A DNA stretch of 13,213 bases from an uncultured Kangiella sp. (GTDB taxonomy: Bacteria > Pseudomonadota > Gammaproteobacteria > Enterobacterales > DSM-103792), in NCBI GenBank assembly GCA_946480585.1, contig CAMLKQ010000031.1, forward strand, positions 1 through 13,213. Reading direction: 5' to 3'. The translations under genes were made by a program, and so were the position numbers. The first letter of the stretch is position 1; the number at the start of each line of letters is the position of its first letter. The notes under the pieces were generated by a model, which did no database searches, was not told the origin of the DNA, and saw only the letters and a list, made by a program, of their open reading frames with translations. This document shows positions 6,768-13,213 of this stretch, in pieces.

Positions 6768-8828
6768 ATGACGCCTGTGCGCTGTTTGTCGTTGCCGTTG
6801 TTGCTGTTCGCTGCCGATATCTCGGCGGCGGTGCCGGCGCGCGCGCAGGAATTGTTCGAGCTGGATCTGGACAGCCTGCGCAACGTCAAAGTCATCACTG
6901 CCGGTCGCCGGGCCCAGGCCATCGACGAAGCGCCCGGCGCGGTCACCGTGTTCACCCGCGAAGAAATGGATGCGCTCGGCGTGCGCACGCTTGATGAGCT
7001 GCTCAATTTTGTCCCCGGCATGCGCAGCTACACCTTCGTCGGCCCGGATACCTCCGGCAAAACGGTGATCGAATCGCGCGGCGTTTACGAACCGTATGGC
7101 CACATGATGTTGCTGCTACTCGATGGCCAGAGGCTGTCGGCAGCCTACAACGGCAATTTCACCGGCGCCAATCGCTGGCTGTCGCTAACCCCGATTGAAC
7201 GGGTCGAAATCATCCGCGGTCCGGGTTCAGCGTTGTACGGCGGCAATGCCATGACCGCGGTGATCAATCTGATCTCGAGTCGCGAACACGCGCGCCAGCT
7301 GGCGCTGCTGGAAACCGGCGATTTCGGTCACCAACGCGCTGCCGTGCAAACCGGTGGTGGCACACCGGCGGAGTGGCATTGGCGCGCCTGGCTGGAATGG
7401 CAGCGAGATCACGGCGACGACTATCGTGACGCGTTCGATCCCTTGCAGCGCGATCAGCAAACCCAGGATCCGCGTCGCGGCAAGGATGCCTTGTTATCGT
7501 TTGGCCATCGCGACGTGGAATTGCAACTGCGCCATCACTGGCGCCGCAGCGAAGATTTTTATCTGCTCGGCCGGCTGGCCGATGATCTGAACTTCAGTGA
7601 AACCGAGCAGAACAACGCTCGACTGTCATGGCGGCTTGGTTCAACCGAAGATCACCAGCTGACGCTGGCACTGGCCTGGCTGGAAGCGCGCTGGCAAGGG
7701 CTGACCCGATTGGCACCGAACGGCGTACCGCCGTATCTGAATGGCGATTTCATTGGCGGGCCGGCGCTCAAACATCGTGAATGGCAAGGTTCAGCGGATG
7801 CGCTCTGGCAACTCGATGACAATGACGTCATCAACTACGGTCTGGCCTGGGAGCTGGCGACCATTCCGCGTTCGGCCGCGTATGGCAATTACGACACGGT
7901 GACCGGCGCCTGGCTCGGCAGCGTGCAACTGCAGGATGACGATGCCCATCGCATTGTCGCCGATGAAGATCGGCAATTGGCCGGCGGCTATCTGCAATGG
8001 GATCACCGGTTCAGCGCTCAGCTGCGCGCGGTGCTGGGCGCTCGCTTCGATCACTACGATCCGGGCGAGCACGCGCTGACACCGCGGCTGTCATTGCTCT
8101 GGCAGCGGGACGCGCGCAACAGTCTGGAATTGCAATACGCCGAAGCCTATCGGCCGCCGTCGCAAGCCGACCAATTCGTTCGCGAAACGCCGGTGGTGGC
8201 TGCCAGCAACGAGCTCGACCCGATCCGCTCGCAAACACTGGAAATCAGCTGGCAATACCGGGATGAGCAATTCGACAGCGAAGTCACGTTGTATGCACTG
8301 CGCATCAAGGATCTGATCGGACGCCTGCCGCTCGCGGATGGCCGCGTCCAGGCCGGCAACAGCGGTGAACTGGCAACCCGTGGCATTGAGTGGCATCTGC
8401 GTCAGCAATTGAACGAACAGTGGCTGATTCGATTCAACCTCGGCCATGTTTTTGCTGCCGATACCGACGAGGCACCGCCCGACGTGGCGCTCAGCGAGGA
8501 TTACGCCAGCCGCGATGTGCTGAGTTTCAGCGGCCATTGGCATGGCGAGGCGGTGCGAATGGATCTGATGGGAAGCTGGGCACGGGCGGTGCCGGCGCTG
8601 AGCCACGAAAGTGATTATCAACAGCTGCATGTGCAGCTGCGTTACCCGCTGGCCGCCGCGTGGGAAATCTACGCCGGCGTGCGCAACCTGACCGACAGCG
8701 ACATTCTCGCGGCCGAACCGGGCCGAGGCCTTGGTACTGACAGCAACGGCGACATCGTGCGCGATTTGCCGCAGCGGGGTCGGCAATGGCTGCTCGGGCT
8801 GCGCTGGAATTTCCGCGACACGCGGTGA
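6768..8828 (+). CDS. TonB-dependent outer-membrane receptor
   Basis: A 686-residue outer-membrane receptor for TonB/ExbBD-energised uptake. It has a signal peptide (hydrophobic residues 7-22, likely cleavage after PARA, residue 26), then a plug domain at about 45-170 with DEAPGAVTVFTREE, LDELLNFVPGMR and the end-of-plug motif ERVEIIRGPGSALYGGNAMTAVINLIS (key RGPGS at 150-154). A 22-strand barrel follows, with the recognisable YAEAYRPPS segment and a VRNLTDSDILAAEPG segment near the end. The last residues are LLGLRWNFRDTR, so the barrel-closing aromatic is followed by four extra residues. The ligand cannot be told; the N-terminal pattern resembles the cobalamin/catechol siderophore (BtuB/CirA) group. 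No Fur box or cobalamin riboswitch is visible upstream, and the ATG at 6768 has no strong Shine-Dalgarno site. No TonB, ABC transporter or ligand-processing gene is adjacent. Confidence 0.92.
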   Translation: MTPVRCLSLPLLLFAADISAAVPARAQELFELDLDSLRNVKVITAGRRAQAIDEAPGAVTVFTREEMDALGVRTLDELLNFVPGMRSYTFVGPDTSGKTVIESRGVYEPYGHMMLLLLDGQRLSAAYNGNFTGANRWLSLTPIERVEIIRGPGSALYGGNAMTAVINLISSREHARQLALLETGDFGHQRAAVQTGGGTPAEWHWRAWLEWQRDHGDDYRDAFDPLQRDQQTQDPRRGKDALLSFGHRDVELQLRHHWRRSEDFYLLGRLADDLNFSETEQNNARLSWRLGSTEDHQLTLALAWLEARWQGLTRLAPNGVPPYLNGDFIGGPALKHREWQGSADALWQLDDNDVINYGLAWELATIPRSAAYGNYDTVTGAWLGSVQLQDDDAHRIVADEDRQLAGGYLQWDHRFSAQLRAVLGARFDHYDPGEHALTPRLSLLWQRDARNSLELQYAEAYRPPSQADQFVRETPVVAASNELDPIRSQTLEISWQYRDEQFDSEVTLYALRIKDLIGRLPLADGRVQAGNSGELATRGIEWHLRQQLNEQWLIRFNLGHVFAADTDEAPPDVALSEDYASRDVLSFSGHWHGEAVRMDLMGSWARAVPALSHESDYQQLHVQLRYPLAAAWEIYAGVRNLTDSDILAAEPGRGLGTDSNGDIVRDLPQRGRQWLLGLRWNFRDTR

Positions 8829-8830
8829 TG

Positions 8831-8876
8831 CCACACGGCGGTAAAGTTACACCACGGTGAAGCTACGCCACGGTGA
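8831..8876. repeat. Short degenerate tandem repeat between convergent genes
   Basis: CCACGGTGA occurs at 8852-8860 and again at 8868-8876, period 16, and a diverged copy (ACACGGCGG) precedes it at about 8833-8841. A small palindrome GGCCGA-T-TCGGCC follows at 8882-8894. The repeats occupy the spacer between the TonB receptor stop and the zinc-ribbon gene stop. There is no T-tract, so I do not call a terminator. Confidence 0.45.
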
Positions 8877-8896
8877 TTCGGGGCCGATTCGGCCAT

Positions 8897-9082
8897 TCAG
8901 CGCGCTTCGGTTTTTTCGGCGCCGCAGCGCTCGCAGCGCAGCAAGGTGACCAGCTTGCCTTGCTTGACATCGAAGCCGGTGTTTTTCACCGGCTGCCATT
9001 TGTGAAAGCCTTCCCGGCACAGCGGGCTGATGACTTTCTGGCGCGCTTGCTTCGCTTTTTGAAACGACACCACCTTGCCCAT
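8897..9082 (-). CDS. Small zinc-ribbon-like conserved protein
   Basis: A 61-residue basic protein starting MGKVVSFQKAKQARQK. It has a likely zinc site made of Cys22-x4-His27 (CREGFH) and Cys50-x2-Cys53 (CERCG), with a central beta-like segment FDVKQGKLVTLLRC. There is no signal peptide or membrane segment, so it is probably cytoplasmic; the Lys/Arg-rich N-terminus could contact nucleic acid or the ribosome. The start is strongly supported: AAGGAGG lies 4 bases before the ATG at 9082. It is the last gene of a minus-strand run, 53 bases after the conserved unknown gene at 9136-9582. I recall similar short proteins in other gammaproteobacteria but no assigned function, so none is given. Confidence 0.75.
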   Translation of the reverse strand: MGKVVSFQKAKQARQKVISPLCREGFHKWQPVKNTGFDVKQGKLVTLLRCERCGAEKTEAR

Positions 9083-9135
9083 CAGGCCTCCTTACGCATC
9101 GGCCCACCGTGCTCATCGACCTGCGTCAGCGCCCG

Positions 9136-9582
9136 TCAGCTTGCCGCCATCAGACTGGCGAGGCTGGCTTTGTCCGGCAGGACAAACTGGCGCCGGGCGT
9201 TGTCGCTGTCCAGCGTTTCCGCCGTGTAATAGTGCAACAGGAGTGTCCGGGCACCGGCCAGCAAATCGGCATTGCCGGCGACAAATTCGCGCCAGTTTTT
9301 GCAGCGTTGCACCCCTTGCCTGGCCGCGATGACGGCGAGCAGGGCATAGGTCACTGTGGTGTGGAATTTTTCCGGTTTGCCGAGCGCGGTTGCATAGCGG
9401 GCGATGGCGCCAGCGAAATGACGCTGCGCCAGAATGACCGGTTCACGTTCGAGAAACAGAAACGCGGCCCGCAGATGACCGAGGTGGGAGAAAAATTCGG
9501 CCGGCAAGGTGGCCGCTTCAAACTGGGCCAGAAATTCAGCATCGGAGAGCTGGGCTTGCATCTGATGGGCTTCGGCAGTCAT
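9136..9582 (-). CDS. Conserved hypothetical protein, all-helical, with three conserved-looking histidines
   Basis: A 148-residue protein predicted soluble and mostly helical. The segments FFSHLGHLRAAFLFLE (His33, His36) and KFHTTVTYA (His74) match a pattern I recall from unnamed bacterial proteins of similar size in which F-x-H-x-x-H-L-R and Y/F-H-x-T-x-T are the conserved parts. Three histidines so placed could hold a metal or substrate, but this is inference. No signal peptide. The ATG at 9582 lacks a clear Shine-Dalgarno site; ATG at codon 8 is an alternative. It follows the AAA+ ATPase gene by about 87 bases on the same strand and precedes the zinc-ribbon gene, so the three may be co-transcribed. 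Function unknown. Confidence 0.7.
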   Translation of the reverse strand: MTAEAHQMQAQLSDAEFLAQFEAATLPAEFFSHLGHLRAAFLFLEREPVILAQRHFAGAIARYATALGKPEKFHTTVTYALLAVIAARQGVQRCKNWREFVAGNADLLAGARTLLLHYYTAETLDSDNARRQFVLPDKASLASLMAAS

Positions 9583-9669
9583 GGCATGTTGTCGTTATTG
9601 TGGTGAAAGAAAAGGGGGTCAGCGGCAATGCCTTCGCCGATCCGCAGCGTCTCCGTACGCTGGCAGCGT

Positions 9670-11163
9670 TCAGGCATCGGCCCGGACCGTGCGGCCTTGC
9701 GCCCATTCGCGCAAGGCGGCGATATGTTCCGCCATGACCACAGACAGTGGCTGCGTCGTGGTTAACGCTTCCAGCAATTCCTGCTGCTGCAAGGGTTGCT
9801 GCGCAGCATGGGCACGGTACAAGCCGGCCACGACAGCCTGCTCGATTTCAGCACCGGAAAAGCCCTCACTGACCGCCGCCAGCGCCGGCAGATCGAACGC
9901 GGCGACATCGACCGCACGCTTGCGCAAGTGAATACGGAAAATATCTTCCCGAATGGCGGCATCCGGCAAATCAACAAAAAAGATCTCATCGAACCGGCCT
10001 TTGCGGATCAGCTCCGGCGGTAACTGCTCGATGGCGTTGGCGGTGGCAACGACAAAAATCGGACTGCGCCGCTCCGCCAACCAGGTCAGCAGGCTGCCGA
10101 GCACACGCCGCGAGGTGCCGCCGTCGTTGTCGTCGGACGCCAGCCCTTTTTCCATTTCATCGAACCAGAGCACGCAAGGCGCCACCGCTTCGGCGAGTTT
10201 CAAGGCCTCGCGCAGATTGCGTTCGGTTTCGCCATGGTACTTGTTGTACAGCGCACCGAAATCGACCCGCAGCAAGGGCAAGCCGAGCAAACCGGCACTG
10301 GCTTTGGCAGCCAGACTTTTACCACCGCCCTGAACACCGACCAGCAGCACACCCTTCGGTGCTTCCAGCCCTTGCGGTGGCGTGCCGGAGAAGAAAACCT
10401 GCCGCTCGGTGAGCCAACGCTTGAATACGCGCAAACCGCCGACGTCGGCAAATTTCGCCGTTTCGTATTCGAATGACACCACGCCTTGCATGTCGAGCAA
10501 TTCGAATTTGGCGCGGTTGATTTCCGGCAGCTCGTCTTCGCTGATGGCGCCGTCGTCGTAGATGACGTTGCGCGCCAACCGGCGCACATCGTTGTGGGTC
10601 AGGCCACTGAGCAGGCGGGTGAGCTTGTCCAGCACCTCGCGATCGGTCCGCACACGCTGCTGGCTGTGCTGCTCGCTGTAACGCCGCGCCTCCTCGGCGA
10701 TCATCGCGCGGATCTCGTCGCTGGACGGCAGCGACAACTCCAGCTTGGCCGACAAGCGTTTCAGTTCGCCCGGCAGATCGAGTTGGTGCGACACGAAGAT
10801 CAAGGTGCGCGGCTGCTGTTCATGCGCCAGCGCAATTTCCTTGATCAACCGGATCAACGCCGGATCCTCAAGATAGGGATGAAAATCGAACAGCACATAC
10901 AGGCCGGGGTGACGACTGCTGCGGATGTGCTCAAGCAAGCGGCGCGGCTCACTGGCGTCCGGCGCGTTCTGGCTGTCGAGTGACAAATCCTGACGGGCCA
11001 GACCGCTGACCACGCTCCAGGTGAAAAACGGTTTCGGTTGCTGTTTCAGCGCCTGCCGCAGCAACTCGACCGCGCGCAGCTCTTCCCGCGTTTCCAGCAC
11101 GACCAGCGGCGTCTGGCAGCGCAACAACAAACTGAGATCATGCAGATCGCGGGCTTCACTCAT
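9670..11163 (-). CDS. Ycf46-like AAA+ ATPase
   Basis: A 497-residue cytoplasmic AAA+ protein of the family named after plastid/cyanobacterial Ycf46. The N-terminal 230 residues form a degenerate ATPase-like domain ([22 protein letters not shown] at 88-98; [12 protein letters not shown]) without a Walker A. The C-terminal AAA+ module shows FADVGGL (238-244), Walker A GVQGGGKS (276-283, Lys282), Walker [10 protein letters not shown] (Asp335, Glu336), sensor 1 ATAN (Asn376), arginine fingers in RKGRFDE (Arg387, Arg390) and the FSGAEIEQ sensor-2 helix (435-442). The ATG at 11163 is chosen because [10 protein letters not shown] begins the family-like region; the 26 codons upstream in frame run through a terminator. 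In cyanobacteria Ycf46 has been linked to inorganic carbon use; its role in heterotrophs is unknown. It lies downstream of the cytochrome c gene on the same strand. Confidence 0.88.
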   Translation of the reverse strand: MSEARDLHDLSLLLRCQTPLVVLETREELRAVELLRQALKQQPKPFFTWSVVSGLARQDLSLDSQNAPDASEPRRLLEHIRSSRHPGLYVLFDFHPYLEDPALIRLIKEIALAHEQQPRTLIFVSHQLDLPGELKRLSAKLELSLPSSDEIRAMIAEEARRYSEQHSQQRVRTDREVLDKLTRLLSGLTHNDVRRLARNVIYDDGAISEDELPEINRAKFELLDMQGVVSFEYETAKFADVGGLRVFKRWLTERQVFFSGTPPQGLEAPKGVLLVGVQGGGKSLAAKASAGLLGLPLLRVDFGALYNKYHGETERNLREALKLAEAVAPCVLWFDEMEKGLASDDNDGGTSRRVLGSLLTWLAERRSPIFVVATANAIEQLPPELIRKGRFDEIFFVDLPDAAIREDIFRIHLRKRAVDVAAFDLPALAAVSEGFSGAEIEQAVVAGLYRAHAAQQPLQQQELLEALTTTQPLSVVMAEHIAALREWAQGRTVRADA

Positions 11164-11182
11164 GTTGCCAAATCGCAGCCAG

Positions 11183-11212
11183 AAAAAAGGGCCGCCATTG
11201 TGCCTGCGGCCC
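11183..11212 (-). terminator. Rho-independent terminator after the cytochrome c gene
   Basis: On the minus strand GGGCCGC (11212 to 11206), a 10-base loop and GCGGCCC (11195 to 11189) form a perfect 7-bp GC-only stem followed at once by T6 (11188 to 11183). It lies 46 bases after the cytochrome stop codon and ends only 20 bases before the ATG of the AAA+ ATPase gene. A weaker bulged hairpin (11221-11248) sits between it and the cytochrome stop. Confidence 0.88.
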
Positions 11213-11257
11213 TGCTGGCTTGCCAGTGCCGGGGTCGGCACGCTGGCAAAGCGGCGC

Positions 11258-11569
11258 TTATTTCAGCGCCAGGATGTGCTTGACCATGGTCAGCGCTTCA
11301 GCATCGGTGACCCGGCCCTTGTGCGGCGGCATCGGGATCTGGCCCCAAGTACCGGCACCACCATTGAGGATTTTTTGCACCAGCATCGCTTCGGCGTTTT
11401 TGTCGCCGCGATACTTTTCCGCCACTTTCTTGTACGCCGGGCCGACCAGCTGATTGTCGATGGCATGGCAGGCCACACAGGCGTACTTCTTCATCAGATC
11501 CTCAGCCGGATTGGCTTGGGCTGCACCGGCAGCGGCCAGCAACACAGCAGTCAGCAACAGGGATTTCAT
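11258..11569 (-). CDS. Cytochrome c551-like small periplasmic c-type cytochrome
   Basis: A 103-residue precursor with a classical signal peptide (MKSLLLTAVLLAAAGAAQA, cleavage after residue 19) and a mature class I cytochrome c of about 84 residues. The heme motif CVACH is at 31-35; the distal ligand is Met80 in WGQIPMPPHKGRVTDAEA. AIDNQLVGPAYKKVAEKY and the C-terminal helix AEALTMVKHILALK match Pseudomonas c551. Such proteins carry electrons from the bc1 complex to terminal oxidases, cytochrome c peroxidase or nitrite reductase cd1. ATG 11569 gives the best spacing (7 bases) from GGAG; ATG 11572 is one codon earlier. A TACACT -10-like hexamer lies at 11674 to 11669 and an FNR-type box is centred about 60 bases before the implied start site. 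A terminator follows the gene. No nitrite reductase gene is in the window. Confidence 0.93.
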   Translation of the reverse strand: MKSLLLTAVLLAAAGAAQANPAEDLMKKYACVACHAIDNQLVGPAYKKVAEKYRGDKNAEAMLVQKILNGGAGTWGQIPMPPHKGRVTDAEALTMVKHILALK

Positions 11570-11715
11570 CATGACTCTCCACGGTTCGAGATAAAAACGG
11601 TGAGCGCGACCTCGCATCAGGGCCTGTGCTGATACGCAGCGTGGCCGGCATCCGCTCAACTGGCGCCCAGTGTAGCGGCAGTCGGCGATGGCTGCCTGCC
11701 CGCTGCTGCGGCAAA

Positions 11716-11729
11716 TTGACCCAGGTCAA
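11716..11729. promoter_or_regulatory. FNR/Anr-type operator between the cytochrome c gene and coq7
   Basis: TTGACCCAGGTCAA is a perfect 5-4-5 inverted repeat, TTGAC-N4-GTCAA, close to the FNR/Anr/Dnr consensus TTGAT-N4-ATCAA and within the variation known for Anr/Dnr sites. For the cytochrome gene, with a -10 at 11674 to 11669, the dyad centre falls at about -60.5, near the class I activation position. For coq7, with TATGAT at 11754-11759 as -10, it falls at about -43.5, two bases from the class II position. Neither -10 has a good -35, as expected for activator-dependent promoters. Position assignments assume start sites I have inferred. Confidence 0.62.
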
Positions 11730-11793
11730 GCTCGCGCCAGGGTCGGGATTGCGTATGATCCCGAGTATTCGTCTGCCGCTCCGGACCCTCACC

Positions 11794-12450
11794 ATGACCT
11801 CCGATCGCCAGCTCAGTACGCTGGACCAAGTGCTCGCCGGCGCCGATCAGGTGCTGCGTACGCTGTTCGCCAACCCGCCGGCGGCGCGGCCGAACCCGGC
11901 CGACGGCGTCGCCGACGCCGAGCTCAGCCCGACCGAGCAACAGCATGCCGCCGGTCTGATGCGGGTGAACCATGTTGGCGAGATTTGCGCCCAGGCGCTC
12001 TATCTTGGCCAGGCACTGACAGCCCGCGACCAGAATCTGCGCGCCCACCTGCTGGCCGCCGCCGCCGACGAAGCCAATCATCTGGCCTGGTGTGCCGACC
12101 GGCTGGAAGAACTGAACAGCCGGCCCTCCTGGCTCAATCCGCTGTGGTTTGGCGGCGCTTTCGCACTCGGCGCCGGCGCCGGCCTCGCCGGTGACGGCTG
12201 GAACCTCGGTTTTGTCGTCGAAACCGAACGCCAGGTCGAGGCTCATCTCGACAGCCACCTGTCCGACCCGAATCAGGCGCTGCCGGCGCAGGATCAGCGC
12301 AGCCGCGCGATCGTCGCGCAGATGAAAGCGGATGAAGTCGCCCACGCCGATGCCGCTGAGCAACGCGGGGCCCGGCCGCTGCCGACTGCAATCCGGTCCG
12401 CCATGCGCGCCAGCGCCAAGCTGATGACCACCACTGCTTACCGGTTCTGA
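11794..12450 (+). CDS. coq7: Coq7-type 3-demethoxyubiquinol hydroxylase
   Basis: A 218-residue diiron hydroxylase of ubiquinone biosynthesis, using O2 to hydroxylate C6 of the demethoxyubiquinol ring at the inner-membrane face. The diiron ligands are all visible: Glu63 ([12 protein letters not shown]), Glu93-x-x-His96 (DEANHLAW), Glu145 ([11 protein letters not shown]) and Glu181-x-x-His184 (DEVAHA), the two-EXXH pattern of the family. A hydrophobic Gly/Ala-rich stretch (115-140) is the membrane-associated part. Length is normal; the ending AYRF is typical. ATG 11794 is chosen because [11 protein letters not shown] fits the family N-terminus; the frame is open upstream to 11626 and there is no strong Shine-Dalgarno site. 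The gene is divergent from the cytochrome c gene across a spacer with an FNR-type box. No terminator is evident before lptD, 122 bases downstream on the same strand. Confidence 0.96.
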   Translation: MTSDRQLSTLDQVLAGADQVLRTLFANPPAARPNPADGVADAELSPTEQQHAAGLMRVNHVGEICAQALYLGQALTARDQNLRAHLLAAAADEANHLAWCADRLEELNSRPSWLNPLWFGGAFALGAGAGLAGDGWNLGFVVETERQVEAHLDSHLSDPNQALPAQDQRSRAIVAQMKADEVAHADAAEQRGARPLPTAIRSAMRASAKLMTTTAYRF

Positions 12451-12531
12451 GTCCGAGCGCCGATTCCAAGGCCTTGTCACGACAGACGCAGGCCGGACAA
12501 GCGGACAGTCGAGATAGCGCCGACGCTCGGG

Positions 12532-12537
12532 TATCAT
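12532..12537 (+). promoter_or_regulatory. Possible -10 of an lptD promoter
   Basis: TATCAT is an acceptable -10 hexamer 35 bases before the proposed lptD GTG start, implying a transcription start near 12544. The region 16-18 bases upstream holds no recognisable -35, and no sigma-E-like (GAACTT/TCTGA) pair is seen, although lptD is a sigma-E target in E. coli. Weak call. Confidence 0.3.
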
Positions 12538-12572
12538 GGCCGGCTTATCTGTCGCCCCGATTGCAGCCCCCG

Positions 12573-13213
12573 GTGTCCCTACGTCGTCACTCTCTTGGTC
12601 TCCCCAGCCACCGTGCCCGGTTCGGCCGCTGTCCGCTCGCCTGCGCCGTGGCGGCCTTGCTGCTGGTTGGTGGTGTGAGGGCGGCGGAAACCGGCGACAA
12701 CCCGCTCGCGCATTGTCCGGTGGCCAAACCGTTGCCGCCGCCATCTGCTGATGCGCCCGCACTGGCCGACGCGCCGCTGCGGGCCAGCGCCGACCACACC
12801 GACATGCCGTCGGACACCGAAATCCTGCTGCATGACAATGTCCGAATCGAACAAGGCAGCCGCGCGCTGACCGCCGACGAAGCCCGGCTCGATGACGCCA
12901 GCGGCCAGATGCACGCGCGCGGCAACGTGGTGTTGACCGACCGCAACATCGAAATGCGCGGCAGCGAACTCAGCGCCGACATGAACCGCGAAAGCGCCAC
13001 CGTGCGCGACACCGAATACCGGCTGACCGATCGCGGCATGCACGGCTCGGCCAGCGAATTTGCCGTTCGCGAAGACGGTTTCATCACGCTGACCGATGCC
13101 ACATTCACCAGTTGCCCGGAAGGCGACGAAAGCTGGTTGCTGCGCGCCGGTGAAATGAAACTGGATCGCAACGAAGGCTGGGGCGAAGCGTGGAACACCA
13201 GCATCGATCTGTT
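12573..13213 (+). CDS. lptD: LPS-assembly protein LptD, N-terminal part (runs off right edge)
   Basis: The first 213 codons of the outer-membrane LPS translocon subunit LptD. A signal peptide with a basic start (RR) and hydrophobic core LACAVAALLLVGG ends at VRA (residue 37). The beta-jellyroll (OstA-like) domain follows at about 70-175, with repeated strands ALTADEARLDD, ARGNVVLTDRN, MRGSELSADMN and GSASEFAVRE. The segment ATFTSCPEGDESW matches the E. coli FTSC-G-D-W segment; Cys48 and Cys181 are positioned like the two N-terminal cysteines that form the essential disulfides with the barrel cysteines. No ATG is available in this frame upstream; GTG 12573 gives a complete signal peptide, TTG 12561 is an alternative, and neither has a Shine-Dalgarno site, so the start is provisional. 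The barrel domain and the usual downstream surA lie outside the window. Confidence 0.92.
   Translation, partial: MSLRRHSLGLPSHRARFGRCPLACAVAALLLVGGVRAAETGDNPLAHCPVAKPLPPPSADAPALADAPLRASADHTDMPSDTEILLHDNVRIEQGSRALTADEARLDDASGQMHARGNVVLTDRNIEMRGSELSADMNRESATVRDTEYRLTDRGMHGSASEFAVREDGFITLTDATFTSCPEGDESWLLRAGEMKLDRNEGWGEAWNTSIDL

Noticed and set aside
9645..9662. CAGCGT/ACGCTG hairpin after the ATPase stop
   Set aside because: The 6-bp stem is not followed by a T-tract on the minus strand, so it is not called a terminator.
11164..11241. 26-codon N-terminal extension of the AAA+ ATPase
   Set aside because: It would be translated through the terminator stem and T-tract of the cytochrome gene; the protein family begins near the ATG at 11163.
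12536..12751. 71-codon plus-strand frame starting at ATG 12536
   Set aside because: It is out of frame with the recognisable LptD sequence, and its ATG overlaps the possible -10 hexamer.
11656..12762. 368-codon minus-strand frame opposite coq7
   Set aside because: It is antisense to coq7 with its complete diiron ligand set and has low-complexity Arg/Gly-rich translation.
1..13213. CRISPR arrays, tRNA/rRNA genes, insertion sequences, prophage or toxin-antitoxin genes
   Set aside because: No regularly spaced direct repeats, tRNA-like cloverleaf, transposase or integrase motifs were seen; nearly all the sequence is covered by recognisable chromosomal genes.

Overview
The window looks like a GC-rich gammaproteobacterial chromosome segment made mostly of housekeeping genes. 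The order pilM / mrcA (ponA) / short malic enzyme / SNase-like nuclease / rpmE is, from memory, the arrangement found around ponA in Pseudomonas. A class-I-like cytochrome c551, a Coq7-type ubiquinone hydroxylase and LptD also fit a Pseudomonas-like gammaproteobacterium. I cannot assign a genus. I see no phage, transposon, integrase, CRISPR array, rRNA or tRNA, so this reads as core genome with a few poorly characterised genes.

Layout. (1) Positions 1-419, minus: 5' part of pilM, divergent from mrcA (596-3007, plus; bifunctional PBP1A) across an AT-rich spacer. (2) mrcA converges on a malic enzyme gene (3107-4360, minus); a perfect 16-bp hairpin between them can terminate both. (3) Minus strand: rpmE (5264-5479) followed, with a one-base TGATG overlap, by a secreted nuclease-like gene (4473-5264). 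A strong terminator-like hairpin after rpmE lies inside the first codons of the nuclease gene. rpmE has a good sigma70-type promoter and a leader with an inverted repeat. (4) A CtlX-type hydrolase gene (5652-6605, minus) is divergent from a TonB-dependent receptor gene (6768-8828, plus). (5) Minus strand: a small zinc-ribbon-like protein, a conserved unknown, a Ycf46-like AAA+ ATPase and a cytochrome c551-like protein. (6) Plus strand: coq7 and the 5' part of lptD, running off the right edge.

How the genes relate: mrcA (peptidoglycan), lptD (LPS export), the TonB receptor and pilM (type IV pilus) are envelope functions. Malic enzyme, cytochrome c551 and Coq7 concern carbon and electron flow. 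The most informative regulatory signals are a perfect FNR/Anr-type dyad (TTGAC-N4-GTCAA) between the cytochrome gene and coq7, and the rpmE terminator embedded in the next reading frame. I did not find convincing evidence of a wholly new defence or mobile system; the best leads are these regulatory arrangements and the uncharacterised cluster at 8897-11163.
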